Source: Adineta steineri
Lineage: Eukaryota; Rotifera; Eurotatoria; Adinetida; Adinetidae
Length of the DNA: 64,000 nucleotides
Assembly (NCBI GenBank): GCA_905250115.1
Contig: CAJNOI010000045.1
Span: 279,841-343,840, forward strand
Direction of reading: 5' to 3'
Part shown: positions 30,881 through 42,983 of the stretch, in pieces
Layout: each line of letters starts with the position of its first letter
Position numbering within the stretch: the stretch's first letter is position 1
Position numbers and translations under genes: made by a program
Notes under the pieces: model-generated
Database searches by the model: none
Told to the model about the DNA's origin: nothing
The model's input: only the letters and a program-made list of their open reading frames with translations

Positions 30881-31293
30881 ACCATATACATCGCCATTAT
30901 CAAAAAAAGTACTACGAAGTTCAATTGCACGATCATAGACTGTGAACCGTTCTTCTTCTGTTTCAGGAGTTCCATTACCTACTATTAAAACGAATGCTTC
31001 ACTAACCAATAGCTGAGACTTGAAGGTAGTTTTTTCTTAATTGATGGACTAGTATTTTCGTCATTTATACTTTCACTTGTAAAAAATACTTGCTGCTTGA
31101 ATCTAAAAGTAGATATGTTTCGTTTTATGTATAAACAACGTAAAGCGTACATGTTCTCCTTGTTAATATTTTATTCCTCTCAAAATGCATTGTCTCTATA
31201 TACACTGACGTAACAACGAAAAGATAAGAAAGGAAAATATATATATATATGATGACTAAGATATAGGCATACTCTCAAGATTTTGCTTCTGTA

Positions 31294-31352
31294 ATCTTGA
31301 GGATGTAAGTGCGAATATGATTGTAAGTACTCTTTCCATCTCATACTTAGGT
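31294..31352. repeat. Degenerate TGTGGG-type inverted repeat, 3' of cullin gene
   Basis: ATCTTGAGGATGTAAGTGCG faces CATCTCATACTTAGGTC weakly. It ends about 58 bp from the cullin stop. Confidence 0.4.
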
Positions 31353-31409
31353 CAAATTTATTTTAATAATGAAATAGTATTCTGAAGAAACTATAACAGT
31401 TTTTTTTAT

Positions 31410-34400
31410 CTAAGCCAAATATTTTAGAATATTTTTGTCATCGGATTGTCGTTCAAGATATTCTTTTTCGATTAAAGTATCAATAGTTTTCTAAAAATCA
31501 ATAACAAAAATTTAATTTCATTTTTAAAAAAGAAAAAGAACTTTATTTACTTTAATAACAGGAATTTTTGGTATAAAACGCGGAGTTAATTGTTGAATTA
31601 CTTCTTGTATTAATAATGCATATTCTAATATTTGTCTAGCTTTCATTATTCGAACAATGGTTGCCTGCATGACCATTTTACGATTATTATTGATTGCATC
31701 ATCAACGCAAATGCTTTTCTGGTCGATATATTTCAATGGAACATTTAGGTTTAATCGAAGTTTTTTACTTCACAAAATAAAAGAAAAAATCATATATTGA
31801 CTGATTTCGATATAAAAAAAATTACCTTTTAAAATCATTTGATAATTGAATTGTATAATTCATATGAATATCAGTATGTTTGAGATCGTCATCTGTATTG
31901 ATATTTTCGCATATTAATATTTTATTCTTCAACAAACTACTAATAACTTGAAGTAGTGTATCAAGTTTAATTTGTGTTTCATCATGTAGTCGTTCAACTG
32001 TCCAAGTTAAAGATTTATTAAATAATAATAAAACCGCCATCTGATAAGTTGATACTTGAAAAATATATTTTTGTGATGTAAAAGATGTTTGCAGTTCTCC
32101 TTTTGAATATTGGTGAAGCCATATTAATTTTCGACCATTATGATCATGATTATAAAAATCTATGAAACTATTCGATGTTGATTTTAACTAAAATGATAAA
32201 TTCGATAGTAAAGAAAATGATGAATAATCATGAAGATTTTACTTCAACTGGAACAACGAGACTCGGTATTTCAGAAAAAGACCATGAATTTGAAGTAAGT
32301 ACCATTATAGAAAAATCAACTAGAATAAATCATGTCATTTACAGTATTCTACCGATTTGTTTTACCTATATCAGTTATATGATGATTTTCACAATATTTT
32401 TTGTAGTCAGATGTTAGCATTTTGCTGACATCAACATCTTGTAACATTCGTTCTAATTTTGTTGTATATTCAAAACCACATTTTCGCTGAAAAAGATGAG
32501 AAAATTAGATATTCATTTTAGATTGCGCAGTTTGTGAAGTGGAGTGAAATATTTACTTGTAGTTGTAAAACTATAGATTTCTCATGATCGTCCGAATCAC
32601 TTAATTGACAAATTAAACGTTTCGCTAACCGATTTCGATACAATCTTTCAAAAATATCTTTATCTTCAATGTAATTGAAAACAATCTACAATATTAACGG
32701 AATATTTAATGAGAAGAACTTGGAGAAAACAACTAATACCATGATTTTATTGAATTCTTCTTCGAAATCAGTTTCTTCAATAGTTTTAGTTCTATAAACA
32801 AAAGATTATGTCGATCTTGGTATGACATGAAGTTTTTTTGAACAAACCCTTTTTTCAATAATGCATCACAATATCGAACTAATAACTCAGATGATTTGAT
32901 TGAGCTATCACCGGCTTCTGTTGTAACATTATTTATGAGTTTACCACAAGCCTATATAATATCATTCACAGCAGATAACAATTTCAATGAAACTATACTT
33001 ACTTTATCGAGTGCAGTAATAAAAATTTGTTCACCATCAAAAGTGTCTTGCACAAATTGTAAGTATTTCTTGTGAATATCAAGAATTGTTTCAATATATA
33101 GTTTTGGATCCTATAAAGTATAAAACTAGATTAGTGGAAATGATTCGAGTTTAACTTATATTAATTACTTTTTCATTAACATATTTAATAGCATTTGTAC
33201 CTTTCATAAAGATATGAGTTTCGATCAATTTTGCCACTTCGTTCTTTAATTTTGGGATTTGACTAATTGGTTTATAAAATCTTGTTAATTCTGTATAAAA
33301 ATAGAAAAAGTAAAAGAAACGAAATACACTAAATTTCTCACCTGGAGAATTCTCATTTTGTACGATTGATTTTAAGTATTCCAAAATAATAGTAAATATA
33401 TCTTGAGGAATAAATATGTCTTGTACCATGTTAGTTAACTTTTTCGATATTGCCATCTCTTGAGGTAGATAAGACATAATAAGATTTATTTCGTGATGAA
33501 TATATTTTGATATCTAAACAAATCGATAATTCAAAAATTCTTTATTGAATTATGAAATTTACCGGTGTCAGATATTCGAATATTTGATCTGGTTCAAAAG
33601 AAGAAACATTTTGTTTGAGGTAGAAATCTTGTGCTAGTTGAAGAAATTTAGTTTCAAATGATCCAATAGCAGCGGCGTTGATCACATCATTGCTCATTAG
33701 TTCGATCAAATTTTTATCCACTGAAAAAGACTACTGTTTGAAAACAAAAAATAAACAAATAATTGTCTATTTACAATACAAATGGAGGATATTTTCGATT
33801 AGTTTATTATCAGCAAACGAATTAGTATTCCGATCCATACTGATTAAATTAAAACATGCTTGTGTCATACGTAAAAATAATGGTTTGAAAAAATTGTTTT
33901 TCCAAATTCGTTGCGATAGCTAAGTATTCAAACAATCCGAAAAAGAAAACAAAATGATTAAATATATAATACCACGTCAATCTCAACAATATCGCGTCTT
34001 CCGGCATTATATTCGCGTTGAACCCACTGTTGATTGAGATAACGGCAAGCATTATTTACTTTTCGACACATATTTTTGTAATTGTTCCAATTCTTTTCAT
34101 ATAGGTGAAATACATCATTATCTGTCATTTGATGAACATCCTAAAGTGAAAATAAACAGGAATATTAAACAAACGTATCTGAACTAGATTCAATGATACG
34201 GAAGAAAGCTTTACTTTGCATAAATAGTTCAATTTGTCCTCAAGGTAAGTTTGAATATGATGGTATAATTCACCTCCGACGACGAGTTCACTCGCATAAT
34301 ATGGGTTATGGTGACGTTTAGAGCGCTTTGCTGATTTAGATCGAGGTATTAGTTTCATCAAATAATCGTATGTAAAACTATAGTTAAAAATCAACGTCCC

Positions 34401-34531
34401 AAACAAAAATAGAAAGAAACTTACGTATATGTTTCCATAAACATTGCAGGCGAAACTTCACGGAAAGAATAAATAGAATCAATAATATTTTCTACTTGAC
34501 TCTTGGCTTTATTTAGTAAATCTTCCGACAT
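31410..34531 (-). CDS. CUL1: Cullin-1-like SCF ubiquitin ligase scaffold
   Basis: Sixteen exons join in phase to 761 aa: 34531-34425, 34377-34215, 34140-33973, 33919-33775, 33720-33563, 33513-33342, 33290-33169, 33110-33003, 32951-32848, 32791-32740, 32685-32557, 32486-32366, 32319-32243, 32187-31826, 31767-31551, 31490-31410. All introns are GT-AG, about 42-74 bp. Cullin repeats and the homology domain are recognisable: YLNQQWVQREYNAGRR, VFNYIEDKDIFERLYRNRLA, CGFEYTTKLERML and GRKLIWLHQYSKGEL. The winged-helix tail has VRIMKAR with the neddylation lysine and ends KEYLERQSDDKNILKYLA. Cullin-1 bridges Skp1/F-box adaptors and the Rbx1 RING in SCF ligases. RFIPKIPVIKK favours cullin-1 over other cullins. 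Length is normal, with no lesion seen. Confidence 0.93.
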
Positions 34532-34616
34532 ATTTTATACTATTTATTGAAAATATTCTCTGAAATAGATTAAACGACAAGTGAAAAATATTTTAGCTAA
34601 AATAATCAAGTAATTC

Positions 34617-34677
34617 ATCTTGAGAGTGTGGATGTGATTATCTTTATTTTCAATCAATACCTACATCCACCTCAATG
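34617..34677. repeat. TGTGGG-type inverted repeat
   Basis: CATCTTGAGAGTGTGGATGTG faces CTACATCCACCTCAATGA. It sits 86 bp upstream of the cullin start and 40 bp beyond the RING pseudogene's stop. Confidence 0.65.
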
Positions 34678-34716
34678 AAGCATTTATAAATAAATATTTA
34701 ATTTAGCTAATAATGA

Positions 34717-34935
34717 TTAAATATGTGGAGGACATCGAAATGGACATTTATTTGCATTAGGAAAACTTTCAAGCCACATATGAAGACATTTTTCACAGAA
34801 TAAATATTAACATGAAGCACATGAACGTTCTTTCCAAGGAAGATCTTGACAAATAGGACTGAAATATTCTTCAGGAACTAATTGACGATACAATCACGAT
34901 TAATACTACCTTCGTCTATTGATGGATTATACATG
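34717..34935 (-). pseudogene. RING-finger (TRAF-type) gene remnant
   Basis: Minus-strand reading gives LVPEEYFSPICQDLPWKERS, then a TAA where a residue is expected, then YLFCEKCLHMWLESFPNANK and CPFRCPP. This follows a C3HC4 RING, but the first Cys of the PIC pair is Ser and the Cys-x-His position is disrupted (stop followed by Tyr). The preceding DEGSINRD stretch is in another frame, so there is also a one-base shift. It is a decayed RING/TRAF-like E3 gene piece. Confidence 0.58.
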
Positions 34936-36121
34936 TCTATTGCTCACGTAACAACCAAACAAATGGTGAGAAAGAAACGTTACATTTTTTTTACTTCTTA
35001 CGAAAAAAAGCAATGTATGCTTTACATCTTTCTTTTTTTTCAAGTACTGTGAATCATAAAAACGTGAGTCAACCATTATAACTTGGAAAAAACCAATGTA
35101 CTGTCTTTTGGTGTAACGAATCAGAAAGCAGGGTGTGAAATAGGTGGTTGGGTGTACAACTTTTATACAACCTCACCCACCTACACCCTCAAGACGACAT
35201 TAATATCAAAGAATCTACGAATTTAAGAATTAAATCATATAGATTAATTCTTAATGAAAATTATAGGATAGTACATCGTTTCATTTATTCAAAATATTTC
35301 TCAGAAAAATAATTGTCGCATGAAATTAAACTGTGTTCGATAGTTAAAAATATTAAGCAAAATAACAATTTATAGAACAAGTAAATCACTTAAAAAGATC
35401 TGTCGTTTTACTCAGTATCTTTTGTTATTTAATACAATTAAAGATAGAATTTCTCAAGTTTGAGTCACATCTTTAATAATAATTACAAGAAAATAGAGTC
35501 TTTTTACGTCACATTCAACAACAAAAAAAACATCGGAAGTGAATTAAATTTTGATGATAGAACATGAATAAATTTGTTTTTTTTAAATTACCTTACTCTT
35601 TTCTTTTACTCATTGAAATATAATATTTATACTATCTAACTCTGAACTATAGAAAGACTAATACAAAAAGCGTAGATGAAAAACTCGTTCGAATGATAAA
35701 AATTGAAAATGATAGCATAATTATTGGAGAGAAAAGTGAAGGATTACATAGAAATTAATATTTAAATTAATTTTTACATTGTTCATAGAGTCATGATTTA
35801 AGAAAAGACGTCATTCGAAATAAAAACTTATGATAATTAGTTACATATTCTATATCTATTCAGTGTGAAATTGAAATTTTAATAGGTTGAGAAAAAAAAT
35901 GTTTAAAATAAGAATTTCTTGTTTTATATGTTTCTCTTTACCTCATTAACTTTTCTTTTTATTTAAGAAATCTTTTTATATTATTTCTTTGCACTTTTTT
36001 CTTTTTTGAGTTTTTTTGAAAAAGTACGTCTATAGATTGAAATGAGTATTGTCATGATAAATATTATTTATTTATTTATTAGATCATTGATTTTTCATAG
36101 AATCGATTTAATAGGATAAAA
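34936..36121. other. Intergenic
   Basis: Very AT-rich apart from the hairpin at 35129-35195. It probably contains the promoter of the next gene. Confidence 0.45.
35129..35195. repeat. TGTGGG inverted repeat
   Basis: CAGGGTGTGAAATAGGTGG ... CCTCACCCACCTACACCCTCAAGAC, with TTGGGTGTACAACTTTTATACAACC as an inner stem. Confidence 0.65.
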
Positions 36122-37840
36122 ATGTTAATTTGGTTTAATTATCATTTACATATTTTTCTTATTTATATTTCAATACGTATTTCAAGTGAAGATATATCTA
36201 GTGGTTGGCAGTCATTCATTCATTTCTCTAGTTCAGGATTTGAATTCTCTCCTATTGATATGGAAGCTCTTTTCTTACAGCAGACAACCGCGGATTCTGT
36301 GGAAATATGTAGTCAGATGTGTCATACAACGGTACTTTGTCGCACATTTGATTTCGATATTGTATCACGTCGTTGTCGAATCTTTCAAGGTGATTTAGAC
36401 ACTACAGGATCAATTATTTCTTCGTCATTATCTCAATCAGTTGTTGGATCTATCGAACTTGATTCAACGCAGTTCGATAGTTTTGGTAAATCATGTTTAT
36501 TTTGTCAAGGAAGTCGATATTTAAAATGTATCAATTCAACATGTCAATGTCAATCAAATACTTATTTTGATGGATCAATTTGTCGAAGTCAAAAACTACT
36601 AGGAAGTCAATGCATCAATGAAACAGACTGTCGTACAGATCTCAATTATACTTGTTTACCACGTCTACAATGTGGTCGTAAGTTATTTAATTTATTAATA
36701 CATTCAGATATATAAAGGCTTATTTTTAATTAAATATGATTGATTTATCGATTCGACTTTCGTAGAATACATCTCAATTATACTATATTTAACTGCGCAG
36801 CAATTAGTCATTAGATTAAATACCCTTATCTCGTTTCTAATTAATTCTAAGTTTACCAACTGAAATTAAGTAAACATATATGAAGATTCTGTATCTATTT
36901 TTCAGCATTGTCTCTTCAAAATGGTAGTACTGTTGCTGGATATGGAAATGGTACAGCAGGTTCAGATAATAATGCTCTCAATAAACCATGGGGATTAGCC
37001 ATGGGTATTGATAATTCGCTCTACGTCTGCGAGTATGGCAATAGTCGAGTCATGCGATTTCACGAAGGTTCGACATTAGGTATACGAGTTGCAGGTTCAG
37101 CTAGTGCAGGTACTGGTTCTAATCAACTTTATGAACCATCGGTGTTGTATGTTGATGCATCATCAAATATTTATGTGGCTGATGACATAAACTATCGTGT
37201 AATGTTCTGGGCCAATGGATCATTAAGTGGCACCAAAGTAGTTGGAACAGGTTCTTACGGATCATCACTAAATGCAGTAGCTGATGTCTTTGGAATCACT
37301 GTTGACTCCCATGGAAATATTTATGTAGCTGATACAATGAATCATCGAGTAACAAAATGGATTCCAGGTGCTACAGTAGGTATAGTTGTAGCAGGTCAAA
37401 ATGGTATATCAGGTAGTCAAAGTAATCAACTAAGTTATCCAGGTGGACTCTTTCTCGATGAAATCCATTCGTATCTTTATATTGCTGATGCTGGAAATAA
37501 TCGTATTCAAAGAATAACATTGGGTGGTTCAACAAATGCTACTACTGTTGCAGGCGGAAATGGGCAAGGATCAAGTAACATGCAGTTGAACAATCCCAGA
37601 AGTGTGTATGTTTCAAAAACTACAGGTGCCATATACATAGCCGATGAAGGCAACTATAGAGTTACAAAATGGGCTGTTGGTGCAACAAAGGGAGTAACCG
37701 TGGTTGGCGTTGATGGACAAGCAGGAAGTTCTCCAATGTTATTCGGTGATCCAACATATGTCATACTTAATCTGAACGAAACTCTTCTCTATGTTTCTGA
37801 CTATGTTAATCATCGTGTGCAAAGTTTTAAACTCATATAA
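36122..37840 (+). CDS. Secreted PAN/EGF/NHL-repeat protein
   Basis: Exons 36122-36677 and 36906-37840, joined across a 228-bp intron (C|GTAAGT ... TTTTTCAG), give 496 aa. Residues 1-22 form a signal peptide. Residues about 30-120 are PAN/apple-like (VEICSQMCHTTVLCRTFDFD ... CRIF). An EGF-like Cys block follows (CLFCQGSRYLKC, CQCQSNTYFDG, CINETDCRTDLNYTC). Exon 2 has at least five NHL blades: GLAMGIDNSLYVCEYGNSRV, NIYVADDINYRVMFW, NIYVADTMNHRVTKW, YLYIADAGNNRIQ and AIYIADEGNYRVTKW. An extracellular adhesive or binding role is likely. Layout resembles the truncated gene at the left edge. Confidence 0.8.
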
Positions 37841-39020
37841 TTAATGTTTAATTTTATTATACTTTAAATAATTGTTCGTTCATAATTATAATCTCTATTC
37901 AAGCTGAATCTAACTTTAAAATATTTTTTGTTGTATATCAGTCGTTTATCTTAAAAATGCTTATTTTTTTGTCTATTGAACATATTTATATTTATCACAA
38001 TAATAAAATAAATAAAGAAAAAATAATGAACAGTTGTAAAAGAACAGAGAAGGAGTTATCAAGAGATGTATTAAAACCTATCACATTTTGCACACATAAA
38101 AAAAGTTTGAATTTTAGTAAAACGAATAAGAAAAAATATGAATAAATTCTTTTAGTATAATTGTTCCTTATTTTATATAGAAAATCAACTTTGATGAAAA
38201 ATGTTTTCTAATTCAATTATTCTTGTCTACACCAGTAACATATAGTTAGTCATGGTCAATGATTACATAGATATGATGTCGTCATATAATAATTAAATCG
38301 ATGATCTGTTAATTAATTCGACAATCGGAAATATAAATATTCAGTTTAGAATTCATCTTCAAAGTTTTACATTGAGATTTTTTTTGTTAATGATGAATTT
38401 TCTTTTAAGTTTATTTTCCATATGAATATAAGATTAAAACAAGATTGATAGAATGAACATCTCTCATTTTGAATCATAGTAATCGTTGTTATTCTTATTA
38501 TTATTCAATGATTGATATTGTGAATAAAAATGATATTTTTCTTGTAAATATAACAATGAAAAATTATGAAACAACAAAGATGAATATGTTTATATTTAAT
38601 ATAAATTATCTGATGAAGAATTATTACTTGGTAACATGGAAAATATTTCTTATTGATAAAAATAAAATATTTGAAATTTAGTTGAATTTTTTCCATCGGT
38701 TAATCTAAAAAGTGCTCATCGTATGCTTGTGAAAAACCTGCTGAAAATAAATTATTTTGATGTATGTTTTGCTAGTGGACGTGGATGAGTATGGGTGTGG
38801 ATTTATCACCCACACCTACACCCACACCCACATCCTATTTAGATTACCCGAATCATGGATTCAATGCATGGAAGAAAAATATTATTTTGATAGAGTTGTA
38901 TGTTCAAATTCAACTATAACTGATCTATAACGAAATCATATTTCGACTATTCACAATTATATTTAAAAGAAAATTACATTTGTATAAAAAAGAATAAGAT
39001 AGATAATTTCAAAATATGCT
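37841..39020. other. Intergenic
   Basis: AT-rich; open frames reflect composition. It has one hairpin at 38773-38836. Confidence 0.45.
38773..38836. repeat. TGTGGG inverted repeat
   Basis: TAGTGGACGTGGATGAGTATGGGTGTGG faces CCCACACCTACACCCACACCCACATCC. The C-arm is longer. It ends 185 bp from the cupin-like gene's stop. Confidence 0.7.
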
Positions 39021-39617
39021 TCAATTTAAATTGAGAGAGAATTCTTTGAGTTTACGATAAAAACATTCACGTTCTTCAGATGTTGCTGGTTGAATTTCAT
39101 CGATTACTGCTTCAACAATATCTGACGAATTCAGCACATATGTCGTTTTTTCAGCCGTTGAACATCTTCTTCTAGCAACAAAAGTTAATGCTTCTGTATT
39201 TGTTTGAGATTTCGCAGAGATCGAATGATATTGTGTTGGATCAACATGTAATATATTACCCGGAAAATGATGGTTTGTTTTCACGCATGATAAAACACCT
39301 GGTATCTGAAAAGGCTGACCGAATTTATTGCATGATATTCTTGGAAATTTATATGTACTTCCACCATTATGATCATCTTGTAATTCCCAAACTTTTTCTT
39401 CATATTCGCCATCTAAACAGTATGTTTGAAAACTATATCGATGATTATGAATATAAGTTTCAGAACAATCAATAAACCAATGAAAGCGATACTCCATTTT
39501 GTCAGTATCCTTTGTTTCACATAAAACCTGATACATAACTTTTGGCACAGTGCGAACCTCGACATTTGACCAATTATATAAAACGTTTTTTAGAAATTGT
39601 ATACTTTGTTCTTCCAT
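39021..39617 (-). CDS. Cupin-fold metal-binding protein, uncharacterised
   Basis: A single-exon, 198-aa protein with no signal peptide. FIDCSETYIHNHRYSFQTYCL followed by GEYEE fits cupin motif 1 (H-x-H, then E). ILHVDPTQYHSISAK fits the motif 2 histidine, followed by a strand (EALTFVARRR). This predicts a double-stranded beta-helix with one metal site, as in small dioxygenases and related proteins; substrate and reaction are unknown. The gene is intronless, consistent with but not proof of acquisition from a non-metazoan donor. ATG 39617 starts a well-formed frame. Confidence 0.5.
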   Translation of the reverse strand: MEEQSIQFLKNVLYNWSNVEVRTVPKVMYQVLCETKDTDKMEYRFHWFIDCSETYIHNHRYSFQTYCLDGEYEEKVWELQDDHNGGSTYKFPRISCNKFGQPFQIPGVLSCVKTNHHFPGNILHVDPTQYHSISAKSQTNTEALTFVARRRCSTAEKTTYVLNSSDIVEAVIDEIQPATSEERECFYRKLKEFSLNLN

Positions 39618-40317
39618 GCAGTTTTGTCGAGAAAGATTCTGTGTAAATTTATGTAATATATGTAGTATGATTTGCTACTTATGAATGAAAGCAGACTCAT
39701 TTTACCTAGTGATATCATATAATTAAAACTCATTGGGAAATATCTCATATTTTCTTACAGAGATGAAATAAATCAAACAACAATAAGAAGTGTCATGAAC
39801 GCCTCCAACCAATTTTTGTTTTTTCTGTTACGTAAATGATGCATTACATTTCTTTTCTTTCCTGTTCTGAATGAGTCAAGAAAAATGAATGTGATTGTAA
39901 TGAATTTTTCTTCAAATTTACTTTCTGTTCTGCAAAAGATAGAGTAAAAAGCGACTTCAACCAAATTTAATCATACAGCGACCATTATATTATTGGTTTC
40001 ATTTTTAAACCATTGATGATTGATTGTATAGATTTTGATTTTGACTGCCACAGAAACCATGCGATTATATATATATTTTCTTTTTTTTCTTACTCGTTAC
40101 TTTGTTCATACTTACATTGATGATTTTTCATCATTGCTATCAATTAAATACTTAAAGATAGATATTTAATTATGTCTGGTCTGTGGCATAAAGATAATCT
40201 AACCTACCAGACAAGAATCAAGGTAAATATATGAAATATTCTTATCATAAAATGTTATCAAATATATGATTGACACAAGGTCTTTTTTGGTTATAGCTCA
40301 AACACAATAGTACAACG
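39618..40317. other. Intergenic between divergent genes
   Basis: AT-rich; no gene seen. It is the likely promoter region for the cupin-like (minus) and beta-helix (plus) genes. Confidence 0.45.
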
Positions 40318-42864
40318 ATGGTTTATTTTATTTGTATGTTACTGATGTTAATAATTGTAGTTTATGGCACATGTGGTACGCTGACGTTTTCAACGAGTGA
40401 TTTTACATCCGAAAATGTTGTAAAAATCAATCCTCGTTATGGTAGAGTTAATAATCCAAATGTTGCGCTCAAAGATGATTGTGCATTACGAGCTTTTACT
40501 ATTGAAATGGCTGGTTATATTGCACCTTCGTTTTGGAAAAATAAATGGATATCACTTAGTGAGAGTGCTTTTCAAATGAATGAATGTAATGAAACAATGT
40601 ATCGTACCTATCGATTCTCGAATACTCGTCCGCCATTCAAGATCAAAGAGGAACGAAAAACAGATGCTTGTTATCGCTCCGTATTTGTCGATGATGAAAC
40701 AGGTGATGATCTATCGAAGGGAACATTTGATAAACCACTGAAAACTATTCAAGCAGCTGTATCATTGACACGAATTCTACGTATTCTTCATGGTAGTGAT
40801 AATACTATGTGCATTGTTATACGTGCAGGAACGTATTATCTTGGTACGAATGCTACTTCATCAAATAGTCAACTTGGTGCTATTGCATTAACGAATGATG
40901 ATAGTAATCTAATAATTCAAAATTATCAAAATGAACGTGTCATATTAAGTGGTGGTACATTATTACAATTGCAATGGTCTGTTCATGCAAGAACAGTCAC
41001 TGGTGGTACAATTATGAAAGCTCAAATACCATCATATGTTAAACCCGATCAGTTCAATGAGTTATATATTGATGGAAAAAGAGCTATTGTTGCTAAATAT
41101 CCTAACGGTGATCCATCTACTCAAGGTTTATATGCTGCAAATCCGGGATTTTGTTTTGAATGGCAAAAATGGTGGGGTCCTAGTTCGAATAAAAGTGTTG
41201 AAATACATGTACAAGAACCTAATCGTAATGGTACAGTATTTACAAATTATCAACTTGGTATTGGTGGTGGTGCTTCGGTTTTTGACCCACCTACTAATTT
41301 TTGGAGTACAGCTTCGCCACCGGGAGGTGATAATTATGTTACTACACGTGGTATTACTGTAAATAGAGGAACATTACCTAATATTAATAATTGGACGAAG
41401 CCTACAAATGGTTGGATACATACTTTTCAAGGCGAATACTGGGGTAGTTGGATATTTGAAATAGCATCGGTGAACAGTACAGAATATACGATTATGTTTG
41501 GTCGAGGAGGATTTCAAGAAGCACGAGGTTTAAGTTGGGGTGGTGCATTTTATGTTTCTAATATTTTTGAAGAACTCGATTCACCAAACGAATGGTTTCT
41601 AGATAAAGATACTCGTACGCTCTATTTTATGCCGAATGAAACGATGCCAAAGATTTTCGTAGCTAGTCAAATTCCTTGTCTTATTTCTTTGCATGGCAAT
41701 AATATCAACAGTCCTATCCAGAATGTACAAATACAAGGTATGATATTATCGGAAACGACGAATACATATATGAGAGAATATATGGTACCTGGTGGTGGCG
41801 ATTGGGCTGTTCATCGAGGTGGCACTATATATTTGATGAATACAAAAGATATTACTATTACACATAATTTATTTACTCAACTAGGTAGTAATGGTATAGC
41901 TGTAATTGATTACAACGATATTACTTCTATTATTATGAATGAATTTGTATGGTTAGCTGATTCAGCTATAATACTTGTTGGTAGTACAAATGGAATCGAT
42001 GGTTTTAGTATGGCTAGTCAACCTGTTAATACACTTATACAATCGAATTTAATACATGAAACTGGTATCTATGTTAAACAATCATCACCAATATTGATTG
42101 CTGTTAGTAGAAGTGTATCTGTCATTGGTAATCTAATGTTTAATATACCGCGAGCAGCAATCAATATTAATGATGGTTTCTATGGTAATCATACACTTAG
42201 TTGGAATGTTATGTTTAATACCGTAAGAGAAACAAGCGATCATGGACCTATTAATACATGGGATCGGCAACCATTTTTAAGTGATGCTAAACAATCTGGC
42301 ATACCTTCACTCTGGCAACATTATAGTTATATTCATCATAATACTATCTTCAATAATTATAATGCCCTATGGCCTATTGATCATGATGATGGTAGTTGTT
42401 TCTATGAAGATAGTTATAATTTTCATGTTTATGGTGGCAAGAAAAATTTCTTAGGTCATTCAAAAACAGATCATCATCAAATTTATGTATATTCAGATAT
42501 GAATAGAGGTGATTTTGGTAGTAATGTATGTCTTGGTTTCTATGCACCTCAGCGAGGTTACAGTGGTTGGAATGAAGTTTGGATTGAGAATACTTGTATA
42601 CTTTACAAAATACCAATGCCTTATATTATTGGAAATTGTGATACAACTGATCTCTTAGTACCTTATTTAGCAAATAATAAAATATATATTCCAAATGGTA
42701 CTGAAGTGATATTTACCTGTAACGTTAATGGTACAAGTACAAAGCTTAATTTAAAACAATGGCAATCATATGGAGTAGATATTAGTACTACTGTTTATTC
42801 TACGCCCGATGTTCAAATAATTATTGAATGGGGTCGTGAAATGTTACAGATGACCATTGTTTAA
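40318..42864 (+). CDS. Secreted right-handed beta-helix protein, GH141-like
   Basis: An intronless 848-aa protein with a signal peptide (residues 1-21, MLLMLIIVVYG). After a Cys-containing N-terminal region, the core begins at about residue 122 (FVDDETGDDLSKGTFDKPLK). This is the D/S-x-G-D-D...GT...PxxTIQAA entry typical of parallel beta-helix glycoside hydrolases. It is followed by IVIRAGTYYL, ERVILSGGTLL and LYIDGKRAIVAKYPNGD, close to the GH141 (alpha-fucosidase/xylanase) pattern. Later coils are NSPIQNVQIQGMIL, ITITHNLFTQLGSNGIAVI and HGPINTWDRQPF. Predicted role: extracellular polysaccharide degradation. Large size without an intron beside intron-rich neighbours suggests horizontal acquisition. 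A hairpin starts 39 bp after the stop. Confidence 0.68.
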   Translation: MVYFICMLLMLIIVVYGTCGTLTFSTSDFTSENVVKINPRYGRVNNPNVALKDDCALRAFTIEMAGYIAPSFWKNKWISLSESAFQMNECNETMYRTYRFSNTRPPFKIKEERKTDACYRSVFVDDETGDDLSKGTFDKPLKTIQAAVSLTRILRILHGSDNTMCIVIRAGTYYLGTNATSSNSQLGAIALTNDDSNLIIQNYQNERVILSGGTLLQLQWSVHARTVTGGTIMKAQIPSYVKPDQFNELYIDGKRAIVAKYPNGDPSTQGLYAANPGFCFEWQKWWGPSSNKSVEIHVQEPNRNGTVFTNYQLGIGGGASVFDPPTNFWSTASPPGGDNYVTTRGITVNRGTLPNINNWTKPTNGWIHTFQGEYWGSWIFEIASVNSTEYTIMFGRGGFQEARGLSWGGAFYVSNIFEELDSPNEWFLDKDTRTLYFMPNETMPKIFVASQIPCLISLHGNNINSPIQNVQIQGMILSETTNTYMREYMVPGGGDWAVHRGGTIYLMNTKDITITHNLFTQLGSNGIAVIDYNDITSIIMNEFVWLADSAIILVGSTNGIDGFSMASQPVNTLIQSNLIHETGIYVKQSSPILIAVSRSVSVIGNLMFNIPRAAININDGFYGNHTLSWNVMFNTVRETSDHGPINTWDRQPFLSDAKQSGIPSLWQHYSYIHHNTIFNNYNALWPIDHDDGSCFYEDSYNFHVYGGKKNFLGHSKTDHHQIYVYSDMNRGDFGSNVCLGFYAPQRGYSGWNEVWIENTCILYKIPMPYIIGNCDTTDLLVPYLANNKIYIPNGTEVIFTCNVNGTSTKLNLKQWQSYGVDISTTVYSTPDVQIIIEWGREMLQMTIV

Positions 42865-42902
42865 GATTTATTATATATACAAATGAAAGAACTGACGTTT
42901 TT

Positions 42903-42983
42903 CTTGAGGGTGTGGGTGTGGGCGTGTGTGTGGGTGTGCATGTGTCTATCTTTCTTTTCAGCACACACCCATACTCCCAAGAT
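42903..42983. repeat. TGTGGG inverted repeat, 3' of beta-helix gene
   Basis: CTTGAGGGTGTGGGTGTGGG extends with GTGTGTGTGGGTGTG; the C-arm is GCACACACCCATACTCCCAAGAT. It begins 39 bp after the stop. Confidence 0.75.

Larger units (their letters stand above)
30592..31409. other. Intergenic with two hairpins
   Basis: Contains inverted repeats at 30797-30880 and 31294-31352; no gene seen. Confidence 0.4.
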
